Positions 23,187 to 31,763 of a stretch of DNA of 32,588 nt are shown here, piece after piece. Position 1 is the stretch's first letter; each line of letters opens with the position of its first letter. The DNA lies in the NCBI GenBank assembly GCA_900299555.1, contig OODV01000370.1:1-32588 (forward strand). Reading direction: 5' to 3'. Below the pieces are notes generated by a model. The model was not told the origin of the DNA, made no database searches, and worked only from the letters and a program-made list of their open reading frames with translations. The translations under genes and the position numbers were made by a program. The DNA is from an uncultured Endozoicomonas sp. Its GTDB lineage: Bacteria; Pseudomonadota; Gammaproteobacteria; Pseudomonadales; Endozoicomonadaceae.

Positions 23187-23591
23187 ATGGAACAACCACA
23201 CAAAGCAGAGGTCATCCAATTCCTGAGGCAAGCTTATGGTGACTTGCTGCAGGGTATATTACTCTTTGGCAGCCATGCCAGCGGCACCGCCAGCAAAGGG
23301 AGTGATATAGACCTTGGTATTTTGCTGGATGGTGTGGCTGAACCGGTGGAACTGTGGGAAAACGCCCAGGCATTAGCCAGCCAGATCAACACCGATATTG
23401 ACCTGATCGACTTGCGCGGTGCAACCACCGTATTGCAGCATGAAGTGATTAACACCGGAATCTGGCTGTGGCAAAAAGAATCCGTCACCTGTGACTTGTT
23501 CGAACTGCAGGTGATGTCGTTGTACCAGCAACTGCAATACGATAGACGGGGGATCCTCGAAGATATACAAAAAAGGTTGCGTGATGAATGA
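23187..23591 (+). CDS. mntA: MntA-type nucleotidyltransferase antitoxin
   Basis: 134 residues. Signature GS-x10-D-x-D: FGSHASG (G28, S29) and SDIDL (D40, D42), then DIDLIDLRG as the third acidic position. It overlaps the downstream HEPN gene, the usual MntA-HepT order. In the Shewanella system the enzyme adds AMP units to the toxin's Tyr. It is placed between wzc and the sugar transferase, co-directional with the exopolysaccharide operon, so readthrough would express it. Confidence 0.86.
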   Translation: MEQPHKAEVIQFLRQAYGDLLQGILLFGSHASGTASKGSDIDLGILLDGVAEPVELWENAQALASQINTDIDLIDLRGATTVLQHEVINTGIWLWQKESVTCDLFELQVMSLYQQLQYDRRGILEDIQKRLRDE

Positions 23592-24027
23592 CATTATTTT
23601 AAACAAATACGCCATCATTCAACGTTGCATAGCCCGTGTGTATGAAGAATACAGAGGGCATGAGGCGGAACTGGCGACCAACTACACCCAACAGGATTCG
23701 ATTATTCTGAATATTCAGCGGGCTTGCCAGGCTGCCCTGGATATGGCGAACTACGTTATCAGGCTGAAAAAGCTCGGAATCCCCCAGAATGCCAGAGAAT
23801 CCTTTCAGCTGCTGGGCGATAATGGCCTGGTTTCTGCGCCACTCACTGGCAGTATGAAAAAAATGGTGGGGTTTCGGAATATAGCGGTGCACGAATATCA
23901 AAAATTGAATATCGATATTCTTAAATCGGTTATCGAAAATCATATTAATGATATTAACGGTTTTGCAGAAGACGTGATGCGTAACGTTAATCGTCTTGAT
24001 GAAAATGAAAGCCCGGATTCTGAATAG
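23584..24027 (+). CDS. hepT: HepT-type HEPN RNase toxin (DUF86)
   Basis: 147 residues from the ATG at 23584 (a GTG sits just before it). All-helical, with the active-site motif R-x4-H-x-Y complete at R98-H103-Y105 (FRNIAVHEYQ). The start overlaps the mntA end by 8 bp. It is the RNase toxin of the pair. The family matches DUF86 HepT rather than the HI0074 type seen at 17177, so the two modules are not recent copies of one another. Base composition turns AT-rich at its end. Confidence 0.86.
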   Translation: MNDIILNKYAIIQRCIARVYEEYRGHEAELATNYTQQDSIILNIQRACQAALDMANYVIRLKKLGIPQNARESFQLLGDNGLVSAPLTGSMKKMVGFRNIAVHEYQKLNIDILKSVIENHINDINGFAEDVMRNVNRLDENESPDSE

Positions 24028-24225
24028 GTAGTTAGTAGTTAGTAGTTAGTAGTTAATTGTTAATAGTTAATAGTTTTCAGTGAGCAGTTGGCAGAAAAAG
24101 ATAAGACGGGTTATCAGTCTTTTGCTGCCCACTGAATATTCTCAACTGCTTTTTCTGTTTTTTCTTTTTTTTCTTTTTTTTTTCTGCTTTTTCTGTTTTT
24201 TTGCTTTTTCTACCCACTTTCTTTT
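24028..24225. repeat. Heptad repeats and family A hairpin element (before the sugar transferase)
   Basis: TAGTTAG repeats in tandem (24030-24075) grade into TAGTTTT, CAGTGAG, CAGTTGG, CAGAAAAAG, then the same core as at 22981. A T-rich tract full of CTTTTTCTG-like units follows, to 24217. It shows directly that the element is built of 7-base units. Confidence 0.8.
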
Positions 24226-24253
24226 ACAAACCGTCTACCAGAACATTTAACTC

Positions 24254-25414
24254 ATGCCAGAATTACATTCCTTTACCGATTCCAAACCATCGGCAAAAAA
24301 AAAGAAGTCCGTAAAGCTGGAGCTTGTTCAAGAAGAGCCCTATTACGAAGTCATTAAGCCGGAAGAGAGTGAAACGCTTGACTATGCATCTTTGACACCA
24401 AAAGCCCAGCCGGGAGAAGCGGGGCTGTTTAAAAGCGTCCAGTACCATATTGATGTTGAGCTGAAACAGCACAGCGGGTTGGATAAAGTTTATCAAAAGA
24501 CGGATTTTGATCGCACCAAGCCATTGTATGTGTATACCCCCATAGAAAAAGTCGCGCTGGTGCGCCATGTGCTTGAAGACAAAAAGATCAACTATGTGCT
24601 GAATGATTACTCGCTCACCACGGCAGAAGCCCGTGGCAAAACCATTTGCCACTATTACATCCGCACACTGAATGTTGCACATCGAGAATTTCTGGTTAAA
24701 AAACTGAAATACGGAGCACGGATACTCTCACTGGTTGAGGCCATTGAAGAGCGGTTTAAATACACTGAAGTACGCCTGCTCAATAGCGACTTTTACATTC
24801 ATAGCAAACAGTTTTCGGTATTGCGGCATAAGCACCACACCATTCCGAAACGCATGGTTGATTTGCTGTTTGTATTGTTATTGGCACCCATTGCCATTCC
24901 GGTGGGTTTGATTACGGCACTGCTGATCAAACTGGAATCCAGAGGGCCGGTGTTTTTTACCCAGGAGCGCACCGGTTTATACAACCAGCTTTATACCGTG
25001 ATCAAATTCAGGTCGATGGCGGCCGACGCTGAAAAGTCTGGTGCCCAATGGGCCACCAAAAACGACATGCGCGTTACCCGTATTGGCAAGATCATTCGTA
25101 AGACCCGGATTGATGAGTTGCCCCAGCTGATTAATGTGCTGAAAGGTGAAATGTCCATGGTGGGGCCACGGCCGGAGCGGGAGGTGTTTATTGATCAGCT
25201 GGAGCAGGAGATTCCCTATTACCGGTTTCGCCATGCGGTGCGCCCCGGCGTGACCGGTTATGCCCAGGTCTGTTATCCCTATGGGGCTTCGGTGGAAGAT
25301 GCTATCTGGAAACATCGGTACGATATGTTTTATGTCAAACATCAGTCGTTGTGGCTGGATTTGAAGGTGTTGGGGAAGACGGTGACAACGGTTTTGTTTG
25401 GGAAGGGGACTTGA
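24254..25414 (+). CDS. Undecaprenyl-phosphate sugar-1-phosphate transferase (WcaJ/WbaP family)
   Basis: 386 residues. It starts exopolysaccharide repeat-unit synthesis by moving a sugar phosphate from UDP-sugar to undecaprenyl phosphate. The C-terminal bacterial sugar transferase domain is complete: KRMVDLLFVLLLAPIA membrane hairpin, GPVFFTQERTG, YTVIKFRSM, RIGKIIRKTRIDELPQL with the catalytic Asp-Glu, MSMVGPRPERE, and RPGVTGYAQV. The N-terminal 190 residues are soluble and lack the four membrane helices of WcaJ, so it is a cut-down type with a single re-entrant helix. The sugar (glucose, galactose) cannot be told. Confidence 0.88.
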   Translation: MPELHSFTDSKPSAKKKKSVKLELVQEEPYYEVIKPEESETLDYASLTPKAQPGEAGLFKSVQYHIDVELKQHSGLDKVYQKTDFDRTKPLYVYTPIEKVALVRHVLEDKKINYVLNDYSLTTAEARGKTICHYYIRTLNVAHREFLVKKLKYGARILSLVEAIEERFKYTEVRLLNSDFYIHSKQFSVLRHKHHTIPKRMVDLLFVLLLAPIAIPVGLITALLIKLESRGPVFFTQERTGLYNQLYTVIKFRSMAADAEKSGAQWATKNDMRVTRIGKIIRKTRIDELPQLINVLKGEMSMVGPRPEREVFIDQLEQEIPYYRFRHAVRPGVTGYAQVCYPYGASVEDAIWKHRYDMFYVKHQSLWLDLKVLGKTVTTVLFGKGT

Positions 25415-25479
25415 TTCAATTTTTTGATGCGAGAAGTCATTTCTTCAATTAACTATCAAACTACCGGCTGTCTATTCCT

Positions 25480-26286
25480 ATGAAGTTCTCAGTTCTGATG
25501 TCTCTTTACAGTAATGAGCAACCCGATTATTTACGACAATGTTTAGAGAGTTTATCTCAGCAGACGTTACCAGCTGATGAAATAGTGGTCGTTTATGATG
25601 GGCCTGTGACGAATGAATTAACAGCCGTTATAGATGAATGGCAGGTTAAGCTTCCAATCAGAATCATTAAATTAAAAGAAAATGTGGGATTAGGAAAAGC
25701 CTTGCAACACGGTTTAGAGCATTGCCAATATGATCTGGTTGCTCGAATGGATACCGATGATATTTGCCGAGCAGATCGTTTTGAAAAACAGGTGAAATGC
25801 TTTGATGAAGATAAAGAGCTTGCTTGTTTAGGTAGCTGGATTGATGAGTTTGACGGTGAGCCTGACAATGTAACATCGGTTAAAAAGGTTCCACTGAGCG
25901 ATGAAGAAATCCGAAAGTTTTCCAAGTTAAGAAACCCGATGAATCATATGACCGTGGTCTACAAAAAAGCCGCTGTTATTGATTCTGGTGGGTATCTTCA
26001 TCTGGCCTATATGGAAGATTATTACCTTTGGCTGAGGATGCTGGCTAAAGGGTATAAATTCCGCAATCTTGAAGATTCTCTTGTTTTCGCCAGGACAGGA
26101 CAGGGAATGCTTGAGCGGCGTGGTGGCCGTGAATATTTCAAGAGTGAGCTTAAGTTGAGTCGGATTAAGCATAATCTTGGCGTGGCAAAAGGGTTTGAGG
26201 CTTATAGTTCGATGATGTTGAGGGCGGGGTCCAGGGTGGTTAGTGTTGAGAATCGGAAGCGGATTTATAGGTATTTGAGGAAATAA
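25480..26286 (+). CDS. Glycosyltransferase family 2 (AmsE-like)
   Basis: 268 residues. GT-A fold start KFSVLMSLYSNEQPDYL, an EIVVVYDGP strand, and metal-binding ARMDTDD (D-x-D) near residue 95. The EDYYLWLRMLAKG stretch further on is typical of AmsE/CpsI-like GT2 enzymes that add a hexose to the lipid-linked repeat unit. Cytoplasmic face of the membrane. Composition is intermediate between the GC-rich wza-wzc part and the AT-rich cassette that follows. Confidence 0.85.
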   Translation: MKFSVLMSLYSNEQPDYLRQCLESLSQQTLPADEIVVVYDGPVTNELTAVIDEWQVKLPIRIIKLKENVGLGKALQHGLEHCQYDLVARMDTDDICRADRFEKQVKCFDEDKELACLGSWIDEFDGEPDNVTSVKKVPLSDEEIRKFSKLRNPMNHMTVVYKKAAVIDSGGYLHLAYMEDYYLWLRMLAKGYKFRNLEDSLVFARTGQGMLERRGGREYFKSELKLSRIKHNLGVAKGFEAYSSMMLRAGSRVVSVENRKRIYRYLRK

Positions 26287-26347
26287 TAAATACATATTAG
26301 TAAAATAGTTTAAAGGCACATTAGATTTCAAAGTGCAGGAAAGAATA

Positions 26348-27340
26348 ATGCATCAGACTTTAATTTTAAACAGATTGTTGATTTTTGGGGGGGCTTTGTT
26401 TTTTTGTCTATATGTTTTTTATATGGAAAAGTATAAATTAGTAGACCCCTTTTACTACATCAAAGCTACAGAGAATTCAGAAACTATTGAAAAGGCAATA
26501 GACGCAGGTGAGAGGTGGGGGTTAGATATTGGGTTTATTTTTCTCTCCTTTGTTATTAACTTTTTTGTTAGTAATAATTATATTTTTATGGGTTTTTTTA
26601 TTTTTCTTTGTGTTTTGTTTTTAATGTGTGTTTGGAATGAAACATCAAGCCCATACTTTATATTGCTTATTCTGATGCTTGTTTTAAATTCTACGTTTTT
26701 TGGTTATTTTTTCAATGTCTGGAGACAGGGGGTTGCGTCATTTTTAATATTGCTTGCATTTCAATATGATAAAAAAAAGTTATATCTAGCAGCAATAACC
26801 TTTCATTTTAATTCAGCGTTAATATTAGCGGCTCCATTATTGTTTATTGAGAAAATAAAGAAAATGAGTTTAGCCATGATTGTGGTATTAATACTGATGG
26901 GTTTGCTAGCATTATTGATAGTTTTAAAAACAGCCTCTTTCTTTCAAGAGGCTGTAGATATTTACTCATCAACGACAACAAAAATGGCGGGCCTTCGTGT
27001 TTTATATGGTTTCTTTTCTTTTTTATTGGTTTGGATTGCTTTTGATAAAGTGAAAAGCAAAGGCATGGTAATATCTGAGAACGCTTATTTCTATCCCTGT
27101 TTAATAATATTATCGATATCTTCCTTATTTGCGATAACTATGCCCGCTGCATCAGAAAGATACATGCATTACTTTATGGTTTTTTTTCCATTTTACGTTT
27201 TTGAACTTGTAAAAAGCAATGAGCTGTTGGTTAGAGTAGTTGGGGTTTCTGCATCAATAGTTCATATCACTATATCTTCGTATTTCTTATTCCATAGTGA
27301 AACTTGGGATAGATTAATTTTTACTAATTGGATTTATTGA
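26348..27340 (+). CDS. wzy: EpsG/Wzy-like polysaccharide polymerase
   Basis: 330 residues from the ATG at 26348, with AGGAAAG just before it; a GTG at 26333 overlaps that site. About nine to ten membrane helices. The FNVWRQGVASFLIL segment followed by AAITFHFNSALIL is the EpsG-family signature (RQ...FH), the place of catalysis in these polymerases. It would join repeat units on the periplasmic side. Strongly AT-rich (many ATA, TTA, AAA codons), unlike wza-wzc, which points to transfer of this part of the locus. Confidence 0.78.
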   Translation: MHQTLILNRLLIFGGALFFCLYVFYMEKYKLVDPFYYIKATENSETIEKAIDAGERWGLDIGFIFLSFVINFFVSNNYIFMGFFIFLCVLFLMCVWNETSSPYFILLILMLVLNSTFFGYFFNVWRQGVASFLILLAFQYDKKKLYLAAITFHFNSALILAAPLLFIEKIKKMSLAMIVVLILMGLLALLIVLKTASFFQEAVDIYSSTTTKMAGLRVLYGFFSFLLVWIAFDKVKSKGMVISENAYFYPCLIILSISSLFAITMPAASERYMHYFMVFFPFYVFELVKSNELLVRVVGVSASIVHITISSYFLFHSETWDRLIFTNWIY

Positions 27341-27345
27341 TTGCC

Positions 27346-28269
27346 ATGACAAACAATAACTGTTTCCTTTTTGGTTACCATTGCTTAGGTAATATTGGTG
27401 ACGATCTGATGGCTATGGCTTTTTTAAAAACTGAGTCAAATAAATATAAAAAGGTATATTCCCGAAAATCAAAATATTCTGTAGGCAACTTCGAGGAATG
27501 TGATGGTTATATATTATTTAAAATGTTACTCTTATCTGATTCATTTGTGACAACTGGTGGAAATATTTTTTCTTATGAAAGGAAAAAGTCGTATCTGAAA
27601 TTATTGTTCCTTTTTTTTCTATTATTTATAAGAAAAAAACTGAACAAAATATCTACTATCGATTCTGTTGGGCTCGATTTAAAGGTTGGAAAATGGTGGC
27701 GTTGGTTTGTTGTAAAAATTTTAAATCAGTGCAGTAATGTGTCACTTAGAGATAATCTCTCATATAGATACGTTCGCAGATATATCAGCAAAAATGTCAA
27801 CTTTTCCTACAAATACGACAGAGTATATAGAAATAGAACAAATTTAGAATATCTCACGGAAGAAGGTGAACCAAAATGTGAAAACTACATTTTCTGGTTT
27901 ATATCAGAGCCAGGTGTGAGAAAGTCAAAAAAGGTAGATAAGGATATAGCGCAGATAATTCAAAATATTTCAAAAATTGACTGTGGGAAGATGGTTTATT
28001 TGTTTTGTCAAGAGCCTGGTGATGTCCTTAGATCGAAGCTTATTTCTAAATTATTATCTGATAAGTCTTATGAGACACAAGTTATTAATTATGATTTCGA
28101 AAAAATATCAGATACTCTAAATAAGGTGAAGAATGCAGATTTGATCATTACCGAACGTTATCATGGTGCTATTTTGGCAGAAAACTTTGATAAGCCCTGG
28201 GTTACATTGCAGTGTACGGAAAAGCTTACGAGAGTTAGACCAAATAAAAATTTAATACGAGTAGTTTGA
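27346..28269 (+). CDS. Polysaccharide pyruvyl transferase family protein
   Basis: 307 residues from the ATG at 27346; an in-frame TTG at 27328 overlaps the previous gene. Start NCFLFGYHCLGNIGDDLMA is the family's nucleotide-type loop, followed by VTTGGNIFSY in the middle and TERYHGAILAENFDKPW near the end. Members add pyruvate ketals to sugars or act as related transferases on exopolysaccharides. It follows the polymerase gene by 5 bp, and its stop touches the next frame. AT-rich like its neighbours. Confidence 0.8.
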   Translation: MTNNNCFLFGYHCLGNIGDDLMAMAFLKTESNKYKKVYSRKSKYSVGNFEECDGYILFKMLLLSDSFVTTGGNIFSYERKKSYLKLLFLFFLLFIRKKLNKISTIDSVGLDLKVGKWWRWFVVKILNQCSNVSLRDNLSYRYVRRYISKNVNFSYKYDRVYRNRTNLEYLTEEGEPKCENYIFWFISEPGVRKSKKVDKDIAQIIQNISKIDCGKMVYLFCQEPGDVLRSKLISKLLSDKSYETQVINYDFEKISDTLNKVKNADLIITERYHGAILAENFDKPWVTLQCTEKLTRVRPNKNLIRVV

Positions 28270-28274
28270 CATAT

Positions 28275-29402
28275 ATGATCTTGTTCGTAATTAGCCTTTT
28301 TTTTGCTATTGGCTTTTCTGTTATTCGTATCTCAATTTCCAGTGCCGTTTCGCCAGATAACTATGCTTGGCTTGCTACACTTTGGAGTATTTCATCGATG
28401 CTGGGGTCGCAGCTGTTTGGCAGCTATTTGCGGCTTTATCCAAATTTATATAAAGGAGAACATATAATATCAATTGATTATTTTAGTCTGATAATTGTGG
28501 TAATTTGTCTTAGCTTTCTTTTTTTTCAAGATTTTTCTTTATTTGAAGTTGGTTTAGTTATCGTTGCTTTGTTTTTCTTTGGGTTCTATGAGTATTTTTC
28601 TGTATATTTTACCATAAACAACATGAATGCTCAGCTTGGCCTTACAGAGTTATTGAATACTATCAGTTTATTATCTTTATTATGTCTAGTTAATTTTGGA
28701 ATCGACTCTAAAATTTCAGCATATCTAAGCTATGGGGTTATCTTTCTCGTATTTTTATTTTTGGCTTTAAGGTACAAGGTTAAAATACGAAAAGAATTTT
28801 CTGGTCTTTATAAAAGTAAGCTAGCCATTTTTCTATCTCAGGCTAGTTTTTATTCTATTGTTCCAGCTGTTTATTTTCTGTTTCCAGAGAATATGGCAGG
28901 TCAATTTGCTTTGGTCTTTTATGTTGTTAGTCTTCCTGCGTCATTTAATCAGCTTTTTTTAAATCGAGTTCTGTATTCTAATAATTCGATTTTAGATAGA
29001 TATGGTAAGTTTATTTTCCTGCTGATTGCTATAGTTGCTTTCTTTGAATCTCTTGTGATATTTGTAATCTCAAGTCATGATGACTTGTCGCAATATATTC
29101 CCTATGGCGTATACATACCATTCTTCTGTTTGTTTTTATATTTGCTTTCCAGGCTCTCTTATACATATACCTTTATCACAAATAGAAAAAAAGGGGCTCA
29201 TGGGATTGACGTAAATATTGCAGAGTTTATAAGGCTTTTTGTTCAGCTTTGCTCTATATCTTTAGCGGCATTTTTTGATTTAGGGTATATTCATATCCTA
29301 TACCTTATTGCTATTTCTCTTTTGCTTGCCGCTGTTTGTAACTTTTTAATTTCTAGAGGTTTTGGTAAAGAATGGATCACAAGGTTGCCATTTGTATCTT
29401 AA
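28275..29402 (+). CDS. wzx: Putative Wzx-like flippase, multi-pass membrane protein
   Basis: 375 residues from the ATG at 28275 (the frame opens at a TTG at 28266). About ten to twelve hydrophobic helices, no soluble domain. Context (between transferase and glycosyltransferase genes, next to an EpsG-like polymerase, with no other candidate exporter for lipid-linked units) suggests the flippase. Family identity from sequence alone is weak because Wzx proteins vary so much. AT-rich. Overlaps the next gene by 31 bp. Confidence 0.65.
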   Translation: MILFVISLFFAIGFSVIRISISSAVSPDNYAWLATLWSISSMLGSQLFGSYLRLYPNLYKGEHIISIDYFSLIIVVICLSFLFFQDFSLFEVGLVIVALFFFGFYEYFSVYFTINNMNAQLGLTELLNTISLLSLLCLVNFGIDSKISAYLSYGVIFLVFLFLALRYKVKIRKEFSGLYKSKLAIFLSQASFYSIVPAVYFLFPENMAGQFALVFYVVSLPASFNQLFLNRVLYSNNSILDRYGKFIFLLIAIVAFFESLVIFVISSHDDLSQYIPYGVYIPFFCLFLYLLSRLSYTYTFITNRKKGAHGIDVNIAEFIRLFVQLCSISLAAFFDLGYIHILYLIAISLLLAAVCNFLISRGFGKEWITRLPFVS

Positions 29403-30202
29403 CATTAGATGAAGATATTAATATTCTAGGGTGCATTAAATCTTTAGTTGGTTTCAGTGATGTGCATGTCCTTGACTCAGGAAGTAGTGATAAAACTCTT
29501 GAGCTTGCCAGGTCTCTTAATGTCAAGACCTATGTTAATCAGCAAGTAGGTAGATATTCCGCCGCTATTCAAAGAAACTGGGCGATGGATCATTTAGATA
29601 CAGATGCAGATTGGATTTTTTTTGTCGATGCAGATGAGCATCTTTCTGAAGATTTCTATAGCAATCTTCAGATTTGTATTGATAAAAATAAACATTGCTC
29701 AGTAATTAGTGTTCCTCTGATTTACCATCTTCATGGAAAAATGATAAAGTCTATGGGGTATCCAAACTGGCATGACCGAATAATTAAAAGGGGTGAAAAA
29801 TTTACATCTGCTGTTGGTGAATATATCGATACAGACCTTAGATCCAAGGATATTAAATTAAAATTAATTCACTATTTTAATTCTCATGGGATGAGAAGGT
29901 TTATGGAAAAGCAAACACGCTATGCAGAGTTTATAGGTAAAAGTACATATCAACAGCTTACAAATAAAAAAGATGGCGATTATTTTAATAAGCCGGGCCT
30001 GAAAGGAGTTATGAAAAGAGCTGTTGCTAGGCTTGGTTTTTTTCGCCCTTTTCTAAGGTTTGGCTATCAATATTTTTTCAGACTTGGTTTTTTGGAAGGG
30101 AGGGCTGGGTTTATCGTTTCCTTCTATATGGGGATGTTTGAATTTTTAGTTGTAGTTGCTCAAATAGAAGAGGGGCTCAAAAATCAAAATAAAATACTAT
30201 AA
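29372..30202 (+). CDS. Glycosyltransferase family 2 (LgtF/WaaE-like)
   Basis: 276 residues. Begins KVAICILTLDEDINILGCI, then HVLDSGSSDKT and IFFVDADEHL with the D-x-D. The pattern WHDRIIKR, then HYFNSHGMRRFMEKQTRYAEF, then a hydrophobic C-terminus (FRPFLRFGYQYFFRLGFLEG) is that of LgtF/WaaE-type transferases bound to the inner membrane. Last gene of the AT-rich cassette. The 385 bp that follow contain palindromes of the RAYT type. Confidence 0.85.
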   Translation: MDHKVAICILTLDEDINILGCIKSLVGFSDVHVLDSGSSDKTLELARSLNVKTYVNQQVGRYSAAIQRNWAMDHLDTDADWIFFVDADEHLSEDFYSNLQICIDKNKHCSVISVPLIYHLHGKMIKSMGYPNWHDRIIKRGEKFTSAVGEYIDTDLRSKDIKLKLIHYFNSHGMRRFMEKQTRYAEFIGKSTYQQLTNKKDGDYFNKPGLKGVMKRAVARLGFFRPFLRFGYQYFFRLGFLEGRAGFIVSFYMGMFEFLVVVAQIEEGLKNQNKIL

Positions 30203-30205
30203 ACT

Positions 30206-30521
30206 ATAAAACCGGGGTCATATATGGTCCGCCCCGCGATGCAAGGAAAAGTTTTCGACAATGACGTTAAAGAGTAATGCTTCCATATATCCGGCCTTTG
30301 GGGTGAGGGCTCAATGCCTCTGGCCCTGATGGAATCCGCTCACTCCCACCTCATCAGTCTTCGGCCTCTATGGGCCCTGACCCCGGTCAGGTTCAAGGGA
30401 GTGCAGGTCTTACCTTTTATGCCATCATTTGAACTTTATCCACGAAACTCGTTGCAGGCTTCTTACACTGATTAACCGCTTTTGCTTTTCTTGTCTAACG
30501 GAAAACCGGGGTCAGGTCTTG
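30206..30521. repeat. GGGGTCA palindromes next to the RAYT gene
   Basis: AACCGGGGTCA at 30209-30220 and again at 30504-30514, with CTGACCCCGGTCAG (30377-30390), a perfect palindrome around CC, between them. These are the REP-type units commonly found beside RAYT genes. ATATATGG/CCATATAT add a further inverted pair. The rest of 30203-30587 shows no gene. Confidence 0.65.
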
Positions 30522-30587
30522 ATTCTTGACACTCCTTAGACCTGTTCTACTTTTATAGCTCTTTGTTTATGACTTGGGGGTATAAGA

Positions 30588-31439
30588 GTGAGCAGGCCGT
30601 TGCGGATTGAGTATGCGGGTGCGCTGTATCATGTGACGTCGCGGGGGAATGAGCGTAAGCCGATTTATCGGGAAGAGGCGGATTTTTGCCGGTTTCTTGA
30701 TGTGCTGGCCGAGGTTTGTGACCGGTTTAACTGGGTGATTCATTCCTGGTGTTTGATGACCAATCATTATCATCTGGTGGTGGAAACGCCGGACGGTAAT
30801 CTTTCGGCGGGTATGCGACAGTTGAATGGTGTTTATACCACGCGCTTTAATCGTTGTTATGGGCGGGTAGGGCATTTGTTTCAAGGTCGCTACAAGGCCA
30901 TTCTGGTGGATAAGTCAGCTTACCTAATGGAGTTGAGCCGCTACGTGGTGTTAAACCCGGTTCGAGCCAAAATGGTGGATCATCCTGCTGAGTGGCTGTG
31001 GAGCAGTTACCGTTATACTCTCGGTGAAATGGATTCTCCAGACTGGTTGTCGACGGATGCGATGTTACGTCTGTTCTCTGATGACCGTGAACGAGCCTGT
31101 GAACGGTTTGTTGCTTTCGTGCTGGCGGGTGTTGGCATCAATATCTGGCTACACCTGAAGCAGCAGATTTACCTGGGGGATGACCGTTTTGTGGCCGATC
31201 AGCAGCAGTATATTGAAAAGCCGGTGAAAGGTAAGGCCCTCTCCGAAGTCCCACACAAGCAGAAGCGTAAACCGGCCAGCCCCCTTGAGTTTTACCGGGC
31301 CAGTTTTGATTCTCCAGCGGAGGCGGTTTGTGCTGCGTATGCCTCCGGTGGTTATACCCAGAAGGCCATCGCGGATTTTTTTGGGCTGCACTATTCCACG
31401 GTGAGTAAGATGGTTAAGAAAGTGGGCAGTTATCAGTAG
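30588..31439 (+). CDS. REP-associated tyrosine transposase (RAYT, Y1/HUH family)
   Basis: 283 residues from a GTG start (MSRPLRIEYAGALYHV), the usual start for this family. HUH metal site NHYHLVVE (H60, H62) and a single catalytic Tyr in ELSRYVVLNPVRA (Y119). VGHLFQGRYKA lies between. The C-terminal 45 residues form a helix-turn-helix (YTQKAIADFFGLHYSTVSKMVKK), an extra DNA-binding part. RAYTs cut and paste REP palindromes as single strands and are often domesticated. The GGGGTCA palindromes just upstream are the likely substrate. Confidence 0.9.
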   Translation: MSRPLRIEYAGALYHVTSRGNERKPIYREEADFCRFLDVLAEVCDRFNWVIHSWCLMTNHYHLVVETPDGNLSAGMRQLNGVYTTRFNRCYGRVGHLFQGRYKAILVDKSAYLMELSRYVVLNPVRAKMVDHPAEWLWSSYRYTLGEMDSPDWLSTDAMLRLFSDDRERACERFVAFVLAGVGINIWLHLKQQIYLGDDRFVADQQQYIEKPVKGKALSEVPHKQKRKPASPLEFYRASFDSPAEAVCAAYASGGYTQKAIADFFGLHYSTVSKMVKKVGSYQ

Positions 31440-31456
31440 TCAGTTTTCTGAACAAG
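31424..31456. repeat. Family A heptad fragment at the RAYT stop
   Basis: GTGGGCAGTTATCAGTAGT and CAGTTTTCTG overlap the last codons of the RAYT gene. It is a half element of the kind seen between the wza-wzc genes. Confidence 0.55.
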
Positions 31457-31463
31457 ACGTTTT

Positions 31464-31763
31464 CTACTGTTTGCCTGAGATATTCTCACTGGGGACAAGT
31501 CTGCCTTCTGCGTATTTATGGAGCACACTGGCAATCATGGTCTGATAGGGTATGCCTTCTTCCAGAGCCATTTTTTGCAGGGCTCTCAGTGTGCGGCTGC
31601 TCAGGCGAATATTCAACCGTGCATCTTTTTTAAAGGTGTTCGCTGCTGCCTGTTGATGAGTGTGTTGAATGGCTTCCGGATTATCAACGGGTTCGAGTTC
31701 TCCCGCTTCAAACGCATCTAGAATTTCCTGTTCTTCTTGTAACTCGTGTTTACTTGGTTTCAT
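31464..31763 (-). CDS. BrnA-like ribbon-helix-helix antitoxin
   Basis: 99 residues. Acidic N-terminal half, and a C-terminal ribbon-helix-helix domain (ARLNIRLSSRTLRALQKMA, then EGIPYQTMIASVLHKYA). It should bind its own promoter as a dimer and the toxin with the acidic part. The start overlaps the toxin stop by 4 bp (ATGA, 31760-31763), toxin first, as in brnTA. Confidence 0.82.
   Translation of the reverse strand: MKPSKHELQEEQEILDAFEAGELEPVDNPEAIQHTHQQAAANTFKKDARLNIRLSSRTLRALQKMALEEGIPYQTMIASVLHKYAEGRLVPSENISGKQ

Noticed and set aside
30203-30587. Possible small gene or RNA in the gap before the RAYT gene
   Set aside because: Stops occur in all frames. The structure seen is explained by RAYT-type palindromes.
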